A stretch of 64,000 nucleotides of DNA from Thermococcus sp. 2319x1 (GTDB lineage: Archaea > Methanobacteriota_B > Thermococci > Thermococcales > Thermococcaceae): contig NZ_CP012200.1 in assembly GCF_001484685.1 (NCBI RefSeq), positions 1,358,321 through 1,422,320 of the forward strand, read 5' to 3'. Below are positions 38,249 through 46,944 of the stretch, in pieces. The translations under genes and the position numbers were made by a program. Within the stretch, counting starts at the first letter, position 1; the number at the start of each line of letters is the position of its first letter. The notes beneath the pieces were generated by a model. It saw only the letters and a program-made list of their open reading frames with translations. It had not been told where the DNA came from and did no database searches.

Positions 38249-40561
38249 TCAAAGTATCAAATCCTCTTTACTCAGATATCCCTCCAAATAGAGACCGCCG
38301 AGGAAAGCCTGACCAACGTTTGTTCCATTGTCTCCCCTTGGTACTTCGTAGGTTGAGTAGAATCTCAGGCCATTGCCTTCCACGATTTTTCTTATTGTCT
38401 TCACTATGAGCTCGTTGTAGGCAACCCCTCCGCTTATGCCAACGTTTTTAACTCCGAACTCCCTCGCCTTCTCAACCGCAACTTCCCCAAAAGCCCTTCC
38501 CAAAGCCAGGTGAACTGAATACGCTATATCAGCTGGATTTGCCCTGCTTTCAAGAACCTGCTCAAAGAGCTCCTCAACCTTCAGCTCTTCGCCCTCTATG
38601 GGAATGCTAAAGCCCAGATCGTTTTTGCCCTTAAAGGCAATTCCCTCAAGCTTCATTGCGGGTTCTCCTTCATAAGTCCTTTTATATGCAACGTTGAGCA
38701 AAACGGCCATAGCGTCAAGGACTCTACCCGTTGAGGAGGCATAGCCAACGTTTATCTCCCTCGCAAGCTGGTTAAGTATTACGTTGAACTCAACCTTCCC
38801 GTATCTGAGGTTTTCAACAGCTTTTGGGCAGTGCCTTTCGATTATCTCTTTTACCTCCTCTATCCCATAGAGCTTGCTCAAAATCCCCATTAAAGCCCTT
38901 AGGGGGTAATAGCTCGCCAAATCTCCACCCGGGAGTGGGTAGTAGCTTATATGGGCCAGCCTCTCAACATCCTCGTAGCTCAGGTATAAAACCTCCCCTC
39001 CCCACGTGTTTCCATCGCTTCCATAGCCAACACCATCCACCGCTATTCCCACTATCTCGTCAAGATTGTTTTCGGCCATAACAGAAGCAATGTGAGCGTA
39101 GTGGTGCTGTACTTGGATAAATTCCGCATTTTCCTCTTCCGCTATCTCCATTGCCAGTTTTGTGGTGTTGTAAAGCGGGTGAAGGTCAGCAACCACAAGA
39201 TCAAACCCCTTAACCCTTAGTATTTTCTTGAAGTGAGCTATGGCACTCCTCATGAACTCAAGAACTTCAACCTTTGAGGTGTTCCCTATGTACTGGCTCG
39301 GATAAACCCTTGAGCCCTTTACGACTCCAAAGGCGTTCATGAGCTCTGCACCCACGGCTAAGCCAGAGTATTCAAAGGGTATTTCTATTGGCAATGGAAC
39401 GAACCCTCTGCTCCTTCTTATTACAGCCCTCCTCTCATCAACGAACCTGATAACGCTGTCATCCGTTCTGTTGAGAATTTTCCTGTTGTGCAGCAAGAAG
39501 TAATCGGCTAAGTCCTTAAGCTCTTCAAAGGCTCTCTCGTTGTCTATTACCATTGGCATTCCCGGGTAATTGGCGGAGGTCATGACGTAAACGGGGCTCT
39601 TGGAATAGTGAAAGAGTATGTAGTGGGTTCCAGCGTAGGGGAGCATGACACCTATAGTGGGCAAGCCCGGGGCTAGAGCCTCTGGCAGCGGGAATGGTTC
39701 CTTCTTCCTTAAAGCCACTATTGGCTTCCTGTAGCTTGTTAACTCTTCTCTCTCTACCTCGCTGATTATTGCAAAGCTCTCCACAGTTTCCATATCTTTG
39801 GCCATTATTGCAAAGGGCTGCTGGGGTCTTAGAATTCTCCTCCTAAGCTCCTTCACAACTTCTTCATTGGTAGCGTCGCAGGCTATATGAATCCCACCTA
39901 TGCCCTTTATTGCCACTATGTAACCCTTGTCGATAAGTTCTGCAGCCTTCTTTAGCGGATCTCCCGTTATTTCTTTTCCATCGTTCGTGTAGAGCCTGTA
40001 GCCCGGTCCACATACAGGGCAGCAAACCGGTTCCGCGTGGTATCTTCTATTTAGGGGATCCCTGTACTCGCTCTCACAATAATCGCACATGTCGAATTCT
40101 CTCATTGTTGTGTTTACCCTGTCATAAGGAAGGTCTTCTATTATCGTAAACCTCGGGCCGCAGTTTGTGCACACGATGAAAGGATACATGTACCTCTTAT
40201 CCGTGGGGTCGAAAAGCTCTCTAAGGCAATCTTCACATATGCTCACATCTGGAGGAATTATAGAATCCCCCTCCCCCCCACCGTTGGAGCTCTTTTCAAT
40301 GTAGAATCTGTCAAACCCCTGAAACGGGATTTCCTTAACGTTTATCCTCTCAACCCTCGCAAGGGGAGGTGCTTTTTCTCTGAGGTCTCTCAAGAAGGCC
40401 TTTACTTTTTCTTCTTTCCCCTCAACCACTATCTCCACTCCAGCATCGCCGAGATTTTTGACGTAGCCTTTCAGATCATGTTCATGAGCAATTCTGTAAA
40501 CGAAGGGTCTAAATCCAACCCCCTGGACAATTCCCTCAACGTGAATGTGATAAGCTTTCAC
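38249..40561 (-). CDS. hypF: Carbamoyltransferase HypF
   Basis: A 770-residue enzyme that activates carbamoyl phosphate and passes the carbamoyl group to HypE. Domains in order: acylphosphatase-like (HVEGIVQGVGFRPFVYRIA, about 5-23), two zinc motifs (CEDC..CTNC and CDYC..CPVC, about 110-185), a YrdC-like domain (RRRILRPQQPFAIMAKD), and a Kae1-like carbamoyltransferase domain (VQHHYAHIASVMAEN). The start is GTG 40561 after GGTGAAGG; the frame extends 51 codons upstream through the promoter, which cannot be coding. A TATA box and a full SurR consensus lie upstream. Confidence 0.94.
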   Translation of the reverse strand: MKAYHIHVEGIVQGVGFRPFVYRIAHEHDLKGYVKNLGDAGVEIVVEGKEEKVKAFLRDLREKAPPLARVERINVKEIPFQGFDRFYIEKSSNGGGEGDSIIPPDVSICEDCLRELFDPTDKRYMYPFIVCTNCGPRFTIIEDLPYDRVNTTMREFDMCDYCESEYRDPLNRRYHAEPVCCPVCGPGYRLYTNDGKEITGDPLKKAAELIDKGYIVAIKGIGGIHIACDATNEEVVKELRRRILRPQQPFAIMAKDMETVESFAIISEVEREELTSYRKPIVALRKKEPFPLPEALAPGLPTIGVMLPYAGTHYILFHYSKSPVYVMTSANYPGMPMVIDNERAFEELKDLADYFLLHNRKILNRTDDSVIRFVDERRAVIRRSRGFVPLPIEIPFEYSGLAVGAELMNAFGVVKGSRVYPSQYIGNTSKVEVLEFMRSAIAHFKKILRVKGFDLVVADLHPLYNTTKLAMEIAEEENAEFIQVQHHYAHIASVMAENNLDEIVGIAVDGVGYGSDGNTWGGEVLYLSYEDVERLAHISYYPLPGGDLASYYPLRALMGILSKLYGIEEVKEIIERHCPKAVENLRYGKVEFNVILNQLAREINVGYASSTGRVLDAMAVLLNVAYKRTYEGEPAMKLEGIAFKGKNDLGFSIPIEGEELKVEELFEQVLESRANPADIAYSVHLALGRAFGEVAVEKAREFGVKNVGISGGVAYNELIVKTIRKIVEGNGLRFYSTYEVPRGDNGTNVGQAFLGGLYLEGYLSKEDLIL

Positions 40562-40593
40562 TACCTTCACCTGTTTCAGAATTGGAAAAGAGG

Positions 40594-40627
40594 AATTTAT
40601 ATCTTTCCAAAACCAAAAGTTAAAAAC
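40594..40627 (-). promoter_or_regulatory. SurR site and TATA box of hypF
   Basis: On the minus strand GTTTTTAACTTTTGGTT (40627-40611) matches GTT-N3-AAC-N5-GTT exactly. Eight bases later is ATATAAATT (40602-40594), the TATA box. The arrangement equals that of the sulfhydrogenase II promoter in this window, including TTTG before the last GTT. SurR is known to activate hydrogenase-related promoters from this position when sulfur is absent. Confidence 0.8.
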
Positions 40628-40706
40628 TAATGAAGAGTTTTGAACCAAAGGTTTAAGTTTGAGTTTTTGGAAAGAAAAATAAAGGGGGTCATCAATACCG
40701 TTCTGC

Positions 40707-41885
40707 CTACCCATAAAGTGTGTAGGGTGTTAATTTCGTAACGGGCAGGCTTCCACCCTCTGGTTTCATCGGGTGGCTTTCGGGGGGAACGGAAACTCCC
40801 CACATCTTCAAGGCTCTCAAACGAATATTCCAGCTCCCAACAACATCCCTATCAGCCTCAAAACCACAGTTTAAACACTTCAAAACCCTGCACCCATTCG
40901 GGCTTAGTTTCTCCCCACATATCGGGCACAGGGACGAAGTGAAGGCAGGATTGACAAAAACAACTCTAACACCCTTTAGTTTAGCCTTGTACTCAATGAT
41001 TGATTGGAGTTTCCTAAAACTCCACCTGTGCAAGCGACCATTCATTTCAGCCGAATACCTTATTGAATCCCTGATTTCCGTTAAATCCTCAAGAGCAATT
41101 CCGCCGTATTTCTCCGCCAACTCAACAATTTTGTTGGCTAATTTGTGATACAAATCATTCAGCCTGTTCCTCTCCCTCAACCCGTACTTTTCAAGGAGTT
41201 CTTTCCTCTTTTTACCAGTCCTAAGTTTCTTTTGAATCTTTCTCCTTTTTACAAAATAACCCGTCCTAATCTCCCGCTCGTGAGTAATAATCTGAACAAA
41301 CCCGCCATTTGGAAGACTGAGCGTGACATTGTTCTCATTCAAATCCACGCCAACAAGGGTTTCAGGCTCTCCAACTTCAACCTCCCTGGAGAATACCACG
41401 TTAATGAATACTCCTTCTGGCGTTTTAACCAGCCAGGCCTGCCCAACCCTCCAACTCTCAAACTTCTCATGATATTTTGCAGGGTAAAACTCCAAGGGAA
41501 TTCTACCGCTCGGGGTTGAGAATTTTATCACTCCGGCCTCAAGATCGAGTTTGAACAAGTGGTCATCAAGCATGATAACTTCTTTTTTGAATACTGGCTT
41601 TCCATTGGCTTTGCCCTTCCGCTTCCTCTTCCTGTAACTTTTGTAAATTGATGTAGCCATCTGACAAGCCGTGTAAAGATAATGGCTTGGCAATTGCGGG
41701 TATTTCCCCCTTAACTCCTTGTAAGTCTCCTTCTTCAGCCGGTAAAAACTGGTGATGTTATTCTCATAAGCATAAGTTAGGAGAAAGTTTACAATCTCAC
41801 GGTAAAGGGAGAAGAGGTCATCTAACCCCTCTGGTGGGTTTTTGAGTTTGAATTTTGCTGTTAATTTAATCGTCCCTGAGAGCAT
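40707..41885 (-). CDS. tnpB: TnpB RNA-guided nuclease of the IS607-type element
   Basis: A 392-residue TnpB. The RuvC acidic triad is visible: Asp in VGVDLNENN (about 181), Glu in GIALEDLTE (about 266), Asp in EADRDVVGSWNI (about 345). The zinc-finger Cys pairs CPICG and CLNCG are at about 320-340. The basic N-terminal region (SYRKRKRKGK) suits guide-RNA binding. TnpB cuts DNA with an omega RNA made from the element end and helps the transposon persist. The start overlaps tnpA by 20 bases. The 3' end of the gene holds two hairpins that may belong to the omega RNA. Confidence 0.93.
   Translation of the reverse strand: MLSGTIKLTAKFKLKNPPEGLDDLFSLYREIVNFLLTYAYENNITSFYRLKKETYKELRGKYPQLPSHYLYTACQMATSIYKSYRKRKRKGKANGKPVFKKEVIMLDDHLFKLDLEAGVIKFSTPSGRIPLEFYPAKYHEKFESWRVGQAWLVKTPEGVFINVVFSREVEVGEPETLVGVDLNENNVTLSLPNGGFVQIITHEREIRTGYFVKRRKIQKKLRTGKKRKELLEKYGLRERNRLNDLYHKLANKIVELAEKYGGIALEDLTEIRDSIRYSAEMNGRLHRWSFRKLQSIIEYKAKLKGVRVVFVNPAFTSSLCPICGEKLSPNGCRVLKCLNCGFEADRDVVGSWNIRLRALKMWGVSVPPESHPMKPEGGSLPVTKLTPYTLYG
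40753..40801 (-). ncRNA. Possible omega RNA hairpins at the tnpB 3' end
   Basis: Read on the minus strand, GGGGA/TCCCC (40801-40797 with 40788-40784) and CCACCC/GGGTGG (40776-40771 with 40758-40753) form two stems inside the last 30 codons of tnpB. In TnpB systems the guide RNA scaffold overlaps the gene 3' end and runs to the element border, where the guide begins. The border, and so the guide, cannot be set from one copy. Confidence 0.4.
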
Positions 41886-42471
41886 TCTTTACCGCCTCGA
41901 TGAGGCGTTTTGTCTTGTGTGAACGAGCTCCGTAAAGCTTTCCAGCGAGGGAAGTTACTATGGCTATTAAATCCTCAACGAGTTCTTTTTCTGTTTTTTC
42001 CTCATCATCAAAGATGGTTTCTATTTCAACGCTGTGGGAGTTGAAGTAGTTTTCGAGGTATTTGAATCCAAAGCGGGTGAGTCTGTCTCGATAGGTTATC
42101 ACGACTTTGCCAACTTCTCCGCTCTCCACGAGTTTGAAGAGTTGTTTTAAGCCCTTCCTGTTCTCGTTCAAGCCTGATGAGATGTCGGTTATGATTTTGA
42201 TGACTTGGTAGCCTTTTGAGGAGCAATAATTTTTAAGGTATTCAACCTGTCTCTCTAAGTCTTCTTTCTGGTCTCTGCTTGAGACTCTTGCGTAGATGAC
42301 AACTTTTTCAAGGGTTTTACCCTCAAGAAGTCTTTTAATTTCACTTTCTGGAATGCGGTATTCTCTCCCAACCCGATAAGCCTTAATCTCACCAGATTTA
42401 ATTTTCCTGATGAGTGTTGGTTTACTTATGCCTAAGAGTTCTGACGCCCTCCCTGTTCGATAAAGCCTCAT
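41866..42471 (-). CDS. tnpA: IS607-family serine transposase
   Basis: A 201-residue protein. A MerR-like DNA-binding head (RTGRASELLGISKPTLIRKIKSG, about 6-27; YRIPESEIKRLL) is followed by a resolvase domain with the catalytic Ser in YARVSSRDQ (about 64). Supporting motifs are DISSGLNENRKGL and TYRDRLTRFG with Arg residues. This HTH-first order is diagnostic of IS607 transposases. ATG 42471 lies after GGAGTGTGGT. It is intact. Confidence 0.94.
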   Translation of the reverse strand: MRLYRTGRASELLGISKPTLIRKIKSGEIKAYRVGREYRIPESEIKRLLEGKTLEKVVIYARVSSRDQKEDLERQVEYLKNYCSSKGYQVIKIITDISSGLNENRKGLKQLFKLVESGEVGKVVITYRDRLTRFGFKYLENYFNSHSVEIETIFDDEEKTEKELVEDLIAIVTSLAGKLYGARSHKTKRLIEAVKNALRDD

Positions 42472-42539
42472 ACCACACTCCACCAAAACAAATTATGAAA
42501 CAAAAATACTTAAAATTTACGCTTTTAACTATCTACGAA

Positions 42540-43232
42540 CTAGCCCCCATAAAGCCTATAAGCCAGAAACCTTGGCAAGCCTGCTTCTATTATCTTCCTC
42601 GCTGCCGTGTCAACGTCGTATTCAATCCTTTCAAATATAACCTCATTGCTCTCCGTATCTACGAAGGCATAAGCTGCCCTCCAGTCTCCGTCCCTTGGCT
42701 GCCCAACTCCGCCGGGATTTATTATTCTCCTCTCCCCAATCTCCTTGAGCATCTGCATATGCGTGTGTCCCACAACAAGGTTCTTTTCTCTGAAATACTT
42801 CAAAACCTCGACAAATTCACTATCGGGGAGCCAGGGGAAGAGGTACTCGTCCAGAGGTGCCCTTGGAGAGCCGTGGATTATCAAAAAATCTTCCTCTTCT
42901 GTTCTAAAAAATTGCCTCACAGGAAGCCTTCGAAGGAATTCGATGTTTTCTCCGCTCATCACTCTTTCGTGCCATCTTATTGCCTCCCTTGCATAGGGAT
43001 TAAAACCCCATGTAATGCCAAAGGCAACGGCATTATCGTGGTTGCCCCTCACGCAGATTATCTCTCTCTTTTCCATTTCCTCCCTAAAAAATTCCACCAC
43101 TTCGTTGGGATTTGCTCCATAGCCCACTAAATCGCCCATGCAGAATACCACGTCGGCTTTCTTTACCCTTTTCCACACAGCCTCCAAGGCTTCGAGGTTT
43201 GAGTGGATGTCACTTATGAGGGCTATCAGCAT
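42540..43232 (-). CDS. Metallophosphoesterase
   Basis: A 230-residue calcineurin-like phosphoesterase of the YfcE/MJ-type branch. Motifs in order: SDIHSNLEAL (about 7-16), CMGDLVGYG (about 31-39), VRGNHDNA (about 60-67), IIHGSPR (about 118-124), VVGHTHMQ (about 153-160), NPGGVGQPRDGD. The substrate is unknown; relatives are protein phosphatases or cyclic nucleotide phosphodiesterases. The IS607 element starts within 70 bases of its stop. Confidence 0.92.
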   Translation of the reverse strand: MLIALISDIHSNLEALEAVWKRVKKADVVFCMGDLVGYGANPNEVVEFFREEMEKREIICVRGNHDNAVAFGITWGFNPYAREAIRWHERVMSGENIEFLRRLPVRQFFRTEEEDFLIIHGSPRAPLDEYLFPWLPDSEFVEVLKYFREKNLVVGHTHMQMLKEIGERRIINPGGVGQPRDGDWRAAYAFVDTESNEVIFERIEYDVDTAARKIIEAGLPRFLAYRLYGG

Positions 43233-43268
43233 GTTATCTATTACACGCCTAAAGATTAAATCCTTTTC

Positions 43269-44540
43269 TCAGCAGACTTCATTAACCCTTCCAAAATAGC
43301 TTGGGCTTTCTTCGTAGAATTCCTCCATAAGCCTCTGGAGCCTCTTTGAAAGTTCTATCTGAACTCCCCAGGAACCCTCAATGTAACCCTTGGCCGCCAT
43401 TCTGCCGAGAAACTTCTTCATCTCATCGCTAAGTGCTGAGGGCTTGCATCTTGCCCACGGAGTTCCCGGTAAAGGCATAAAATAATGAGCCCTAACCTTT
43501 CCGCCTTTGCGCATTATCCACTTCATAAGCTCAATGCTCTTTCTCTGGCTTTCTTCATTTTCATTTGGCAGGCCAACTATGAAATCAACAACAGGCTCTA
43601 TGCCATATTGGAGCATATACTCAACCGCTTGCCTTACATGTTCCGTCGTATGGAGGCGGTGCATGGCCTTAAGCATCTCATCGTCGCCGCTTTGAGCACC
43701 TATTGCCAGTCTTCTGTTGTCGGCATACTTCAAGAGAAGTTCAAGTGTTTCTGGCTTAACGAATTCCGGCCTCACTTCACTCGGAAAAGTTCCATAAAAT
43801 AATCTCCTCCCCTCTTCCCTCAGGGGCTGGAGGGCTTTAAGTAGGGCTTCAAGCTTGTCGAGCCTTAATATAGCCCCCGGACTGCCGTAGGCAAAAGCAT
43901 TGGGGGTTATGTAGCGCATGTCCTTCATTCTTCTCGAATATTTCACGATCTGATCTATCGGCCTGTGCCTCATACGAAAGCCCTTTGCATAGGGGGTTTG
44001 GCAGTAGTAACAACCAAAGGGACAGCCACGGCTTATTTCTATAGGGGCTATTAAGTGGGAGCTTTCCGCAAAAGGAGGAAACTTAGTAAAGTCTTCAACC
44101 TTCGCAAAACCCGTAAAGACGAATTCACCGTTGAGGTAAAACGCAAGCCCCTTGATGTCCATGAGTTCCCTTGTTATTTTAAAGTTGCTCTTTTTAAAGG
44201 CCGTTAAAAGCTGGAATATAACCTCCTCCCCTTCCCCTACAACGGCTATATCAAACCCCATCCTCAAAGTGTGCCTCGGCATTGCGGTTGCATGATAACC
44301 CCCAGCCACCAATAAGGCGTTGGTCTTTTCCTTTAGGATGTTTACTTCTTTCTCAACTTCCCAGACCTCCTCGGTGAAGAAAGAGTATAGAACCACTTTG
44401 GGCTTTGCCCTTAAAATCTCGCTAAAATCCCTTGTTATTAAGAGCTCACCGATATCAAAGCCTTGAGACTCAAGTGCTCCCAAAAGATGCACAAAAGCGT
44501 TGTGGTTTCGCCTTGTCATTCTGATAGCTATCTCATGCAT
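43269..44540 (-). CDS. B12-binding domain radical SAM protein (MJ1487 type)
   Basis: A 423-residue protein. An N-terminal cobalamin-binding-like Rossmann domain (about 1-140, ALLVAGGYHATAMPRHTL, AVVGEGEEVIF) precedes a radical SAM core with the cluster motif CPFGCYYC (CxxxCxxC, about 174-181). GAQSGDDEMLKAMHR and VDFIVGLPNENEES are typical of methylthiotransferase/HemN-like cores. It matches the archaeal TIGR04013/MJ_1487 group, whose reaction is not known. It stands 36 bases upstream of the metallophosphoesterase gene on the same strand. Confidence 0.87.
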   Translation of the reverse strand: MHEIAIRMTRRNHNAFVHLLGALESQGFDIGELLITRDFSEILRAKPKVVLYSFFTEEVWEVEKEVNILKEKTNALLVAGGYHATAMPRHTLRMGFDIAVVGEGEEVIFQLLTAFKKSNFKITRELMDIKGLAFYLNGEFVFTGFAKVEDFTKFPPFAESSHLIAPIEISRGCPFGCYYCQTPYAKGFRMRHRPIDQIVKYSRRMKDMRYITPNAFAYGSPGAILRLDKLEALLKALQPLREEGRRLFYGTFPSEVRPEFVKPETLELLLKYADNRRLAIGAQSGDDEMLKAMHRLHTTEHVRQAVEYMLQYGIEPVVDFIVGLPNENEESQRKSIELMKWIMRKGGKVRAHYFMPLPGTPWARCKPSALSDEMKKFLGRMAAKGYIEGSWGVQIELSKRLQRLMEEFYEESPSYFGRVNEVC

Positions 44541-44605
44541 GGTATAAACTCAGAAGGGGATTTTTAAATGTTTACGCAAAAAAGAACAAAAGAAGGGAAA
44601 GGCCA

Positions 44606-44809
44606 TCAGGACTTGATTGCAAGCTTAATGTCCTCGGCCTTAACGGTCTTTCTTCCAGCGTGATTTGCAAAGTCTACTGCCTTCTTGGCAATCTCTATAG
44701 CCTTCTCCTCAAGGTGCTCGGCGAGGACCTTTGCTGCCTCCTCACTAACTCTTGGAGCACCCGCCTTTCTAATCAATCTGTCAACTGGGGCAATTGGCAA
44801 CTCAGCCAT
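44606..44809 (-). CDS. Archaeal histone
   Basis: A 67-residue histone-fold protein ([26 protein letters not shown]...[14 protein letters not shown]), the dimer/polymer-forming DNA wrapper of Thermococcales. All three helices and the RxTV-x-DI-like region (RKTVKAEDI) are present. ATG 44809 follows GGAGGTGTGGGAA; an in-frame GTG inside that site would add three false residues. A strong TATA (TTTATATATAAC, 44878-44867) fits a highly expressed gene. Confidence 0.96.
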   Translation of the reverse strand: MAELPIAPVDRLIRKAGAPRVSEEAAKVLAEHLEEKAIEIAKKAVDFANHAGRKTVKAEDIKLAIKS

Positions 44810-45214
44810 TTCCCACACCTCCTAAAGTTGTCTAAATTGGTATTTGCATTTTGTTTTATGAAAGAAGTTATATATAAACCTTTCGGAAAAGAACCCCTTT
44901 GAGAGCAAGAAGGGATGAATGGTCTCATAACAAGGCATAAGCCAGACATCTCAAGGGCACTTATCGAGAGTATGAAATTCTAAGGGGCGTAATTTCTACA
45001 GTTTAAAAATAAAGGAATCCCCCAGTTGCTGATTTTGTTTATGTTTGTCAAGTATTGCAACCTGTTATATTAATAAAAACACGAAATATTTGTTGACATT
45101 ATTGCCAAATTATTTTGACATAATTTTCTTCGACAATTAGCTGAAAACGTAACGTTTATATATGAACACTGGCACATATTTTACCGATAATGTCCATAGG
45201 AGGTGATGAGTGTT
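44810..45214. promoter_or_regulatory. Divergent promoter region between histone and symporter genes
   Basis: About 400 bases hold the histone TATA (44867-44878, minus) and the symporter TATA TTTATATAT (45155-45163, plus). The latter puts the transcription start near 45186, with a leader of about 28 bases. In between, AT-rich DNA includes one 22-codon open frame (from ATG about 44915) that I do not accept as a gene. I see no other structure. Confidence 0.5.
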
Positions 45215-45307
45215 ATGCTTGGGGCAAAGTTGGTGCTTTTTGTGCTACCAACGCTGATAGTTTTGTGCTCGGTTGTAATATACTACGCCAGCGGTAAGAA
45301 AGCTTAG
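45215..45307 (+). CDS. 30-residue membrane peptide, likely symporter accessory
   Basis: A 30-codon frame (MLGAKLVLFVLPTLIVLCSVVIYY, then ASGKKA) is a single membrane helix with a basic tail. Its ATG has an almost ideal ribosome binding site, GGAGGTGATG, at 45199-45208. Its stop is part of the ribosome binding site of the sodium/solute symporter gene (TTAGGAGGTG), so the two are made together. Small accessory peptides of this size next to SSS-family symporters are known as a family in archaea; the precise role is not established. Confidence 0.8.
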   Translation: MLGAKLVLFVLPTLIVLCSVVIYYASGKKA

Positions 45308-45319
45308 GAGGTGTAAAAT

Positions 45320-46801
45320 GTGGCGAACGCATATGAAATGCTAAAAAACCCCGCTGCACTCGCAGCATTTTTGTTTACCCTCCTGCTGCCAATATTCGTA
45401 GGGTTTTTAGTAATGAGGAGGACAAAAACAGAGGAGGACTTTTTCGTAGGCGGCAGAGCAATGAACAAAATTGTTGTGGCCCTTTCGGCGGTTTCTTCAG
45501 GTAGATCTTCGTGGCTTGTCCTTGGTCTTAGTGGAATGGCCTACGCAAGAGGAGTAAGTGCGGTCTGGGCTGCAGTAGGTTATATCGTTGCGGAAATGCT
45601 CCAGTTTGTTTACATGGGAATAAGACTAAGAAAATTCTCAGAGAAACACAACTGTATAACAGTCCCCGATTATTTTGAGGAGAGATTTAAGGATGAATCC
45701 AAGATCATAAGGTTGGTGGCTTCAATAATCATTGCCTTGTTCCTAACTGCTTACGTGGGAGCACAGTTTAACGCAGGAGCAAAGTCCCTGAGCACTGCAT
45801 TAGGAATGTCCACATTAACGGCTCTTTTAATTGCGGCACTCATGATTCTCATTTACATGGTTCTGGGTGGATTCATAGCCGTTGCATACAACGATGTTAT
45901 AAGGGCGGTAATAATGATCTTTGGGCTAACAGTGCTTCCTGCAGTTGCTGTGGCTAAGGTAGGGGGAGTAAATGCAATGCTCTCAGTTCTTAAAGCTCTG
46001 GATCCCAAGTATGTTGATCCTCTCTCCTTGGGAGTGGGTGGCCTTATAGGATTTTTAGGAATTGGTTTAGGATCCCCCGGACAGCCCCACATCATTGTTA
46101 GGTACATGTCAATTGACGACCCTGACAGACTTAGGGCATCAACGGTTATAGGCACGTTCTGGAACGTTGTTTTGGCTTGGGGAGCAATCTTTGTCGGTCT
46201 GGCAGGAAGGGCTTTGTACACAGATGTCAACATGCTTCCCGATGCAAACTCAGAGATGATATACCTTGTTCTGTCATCAGAATTCTTTGGACCACTCCTC
46301 TATGGATTGCTCATCGGTGGAGTTTTTGCAGCAATACTTTCTACCGCTGACTCACAGTTACTTGTGGTTGCTTCCACCATAGTAAGAGACTTTTACCAAG
46401 AAATCATAAACAAAGGAGAGCAGTTAAGCGAAGAGAGAGCGGTTTTCTTAAGTAGGATAGTTGTTTTTGTGGCGGGTATCTTCGCAATGCTACTGGCATA
46501 CTTTGCACAAGACATTATCTTCTGGTTAGTCCTCTTTGCTTGGGGAGGATTAGGGGCGGCTATCGGTCCAACGCTCATAGTCTCTCTGTACTGGAAGAGA
46601 ACAACCAAATGGGGAGTAGTTGCTGGAATGATAGTGGGCGCATTAACAACAATAATTTGGAAGCTTTACATAAGGCCAATAACAGAGCTTTACGAGCTTG
46701 TGCCAGCGTTCATCTTTGCCCTCATAGCAACGATAGTGGTTAGTCTAGTAACAGAGCCTCCAGAGAACGTAGACGAATTAATGAAAGACATGACAGAATG
46801 A
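45320..46801 (+). CDS. Sodium:solute symporter (SSS family, PutP-like)
   Basis: A 493-residue transporter with 12-13 membrane helices. Family signatures: DFFVGGRAMNKIVVALSAVSSGRSSW (about 39-64), a sodium-site region, and GGVFAAILSTADSQLLVVASTIVRDF (about 333-358), typical of the PutP/pantothenate branch. The substrate is probably proline or another organic acid or amino acid but cannot be fixed. GTG 45320 is set by GGAGGTG six bases before; the nearby ATG is out of frame. It is the second gene after the 30-residue peptide. Confidence 0.93.
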   Translation: MANAYEMLKNPAALAAFLFTLLLPIFVGFLVMRRTKTEEDFFVGGRAMNKIVVALSAVSSGRSSWLVLGLSGMAYARGVSAVWAAVGYIVAEMLQFVYMGIRLRKFSEKHNCITVPDYFEERFKDESKIIRLVASIIIALFLTAYVGAQFNAGAKSLSTALGMSTLTALLIAALMILIYMVLGGFIAVAYNDVIRAVIMIFGLTVLPAVAVAKVGGVNAMLSVLKALDPKYVDPLSLGVGGLIGFLGIGLGSPGQPHIIVRYMSIDDPDRLRASTVIGTFWNVVLAWGAIFVGLAGRALYTDVNMLPDANSEMIYLVLSSEFFGPLLYGLLIGGVFAAILSTADSQLLVVASTIVRDFYQEIINKGEQLSEERAVFLSRIVVFVAGIFAMLLAYFAQDIIFWLVLFAWGGLGAAIGPTLIVSLYWKRTTKWGVVAGMIVGALTTIIWKLYIRPITELYELVPAFIFALIATIVVSLVTEPPENVDELMKDMTE

Positions 46802-46803
46802 TT

Positions 46804-46832
46804 CCCTTTTGTAATTTTTTCCATCTTATTTT
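46804..46832 (+). terminator. T-rich terminator after the symporter gene
   Basis: CCCTTTTGTAATTTTTTCC and a following TTATTTTT lie right after the stop, a typical archaeal oligo-T terminator. Confidence 0.5.
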
Positions 46833-46944
46833 TAAATGCCATGTTACTTAAAGCAAAAACTGCGTGAGCGATTGTTTGAAATCCAAAAATTCCAAGGAAA
46901 GAACTTTTTAAATGGAAGAGCAAAGGACAAAAAGGGTGATAAGC

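Larger units (their letters stand above)
40707..42471 (-). mobile_element. IS607-type insertion sequence (serine transposase plus TnpB)
   Basis: Two overlapping minus-strand genes, a serine recombinase with a MerR-like N-terminus and a TnpB, define an IS607-family element between the metallophosphoesterase gene and the hypF promoter. Both are full length with intact active-site motifs, so it may be active. IS607 elements have no inverted ends or target duplication, so the exact borders cannot be drawn; they lie between about 40630-40707 and 42471-42540. The span given covers the genes only. Confidence 0.85.

Noticed and set aside
40562-40714. 51-codon N-terminal extension of HypF
   Set aside because: It runs through the TATA box and the SurR site and into tnpB; GTG 40561 has a proper ribosome binding site.
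44915-44983. 22-codon frame between histone and symporter genes
   Set aside because: Too short, weak start signal, no conserved features visible.
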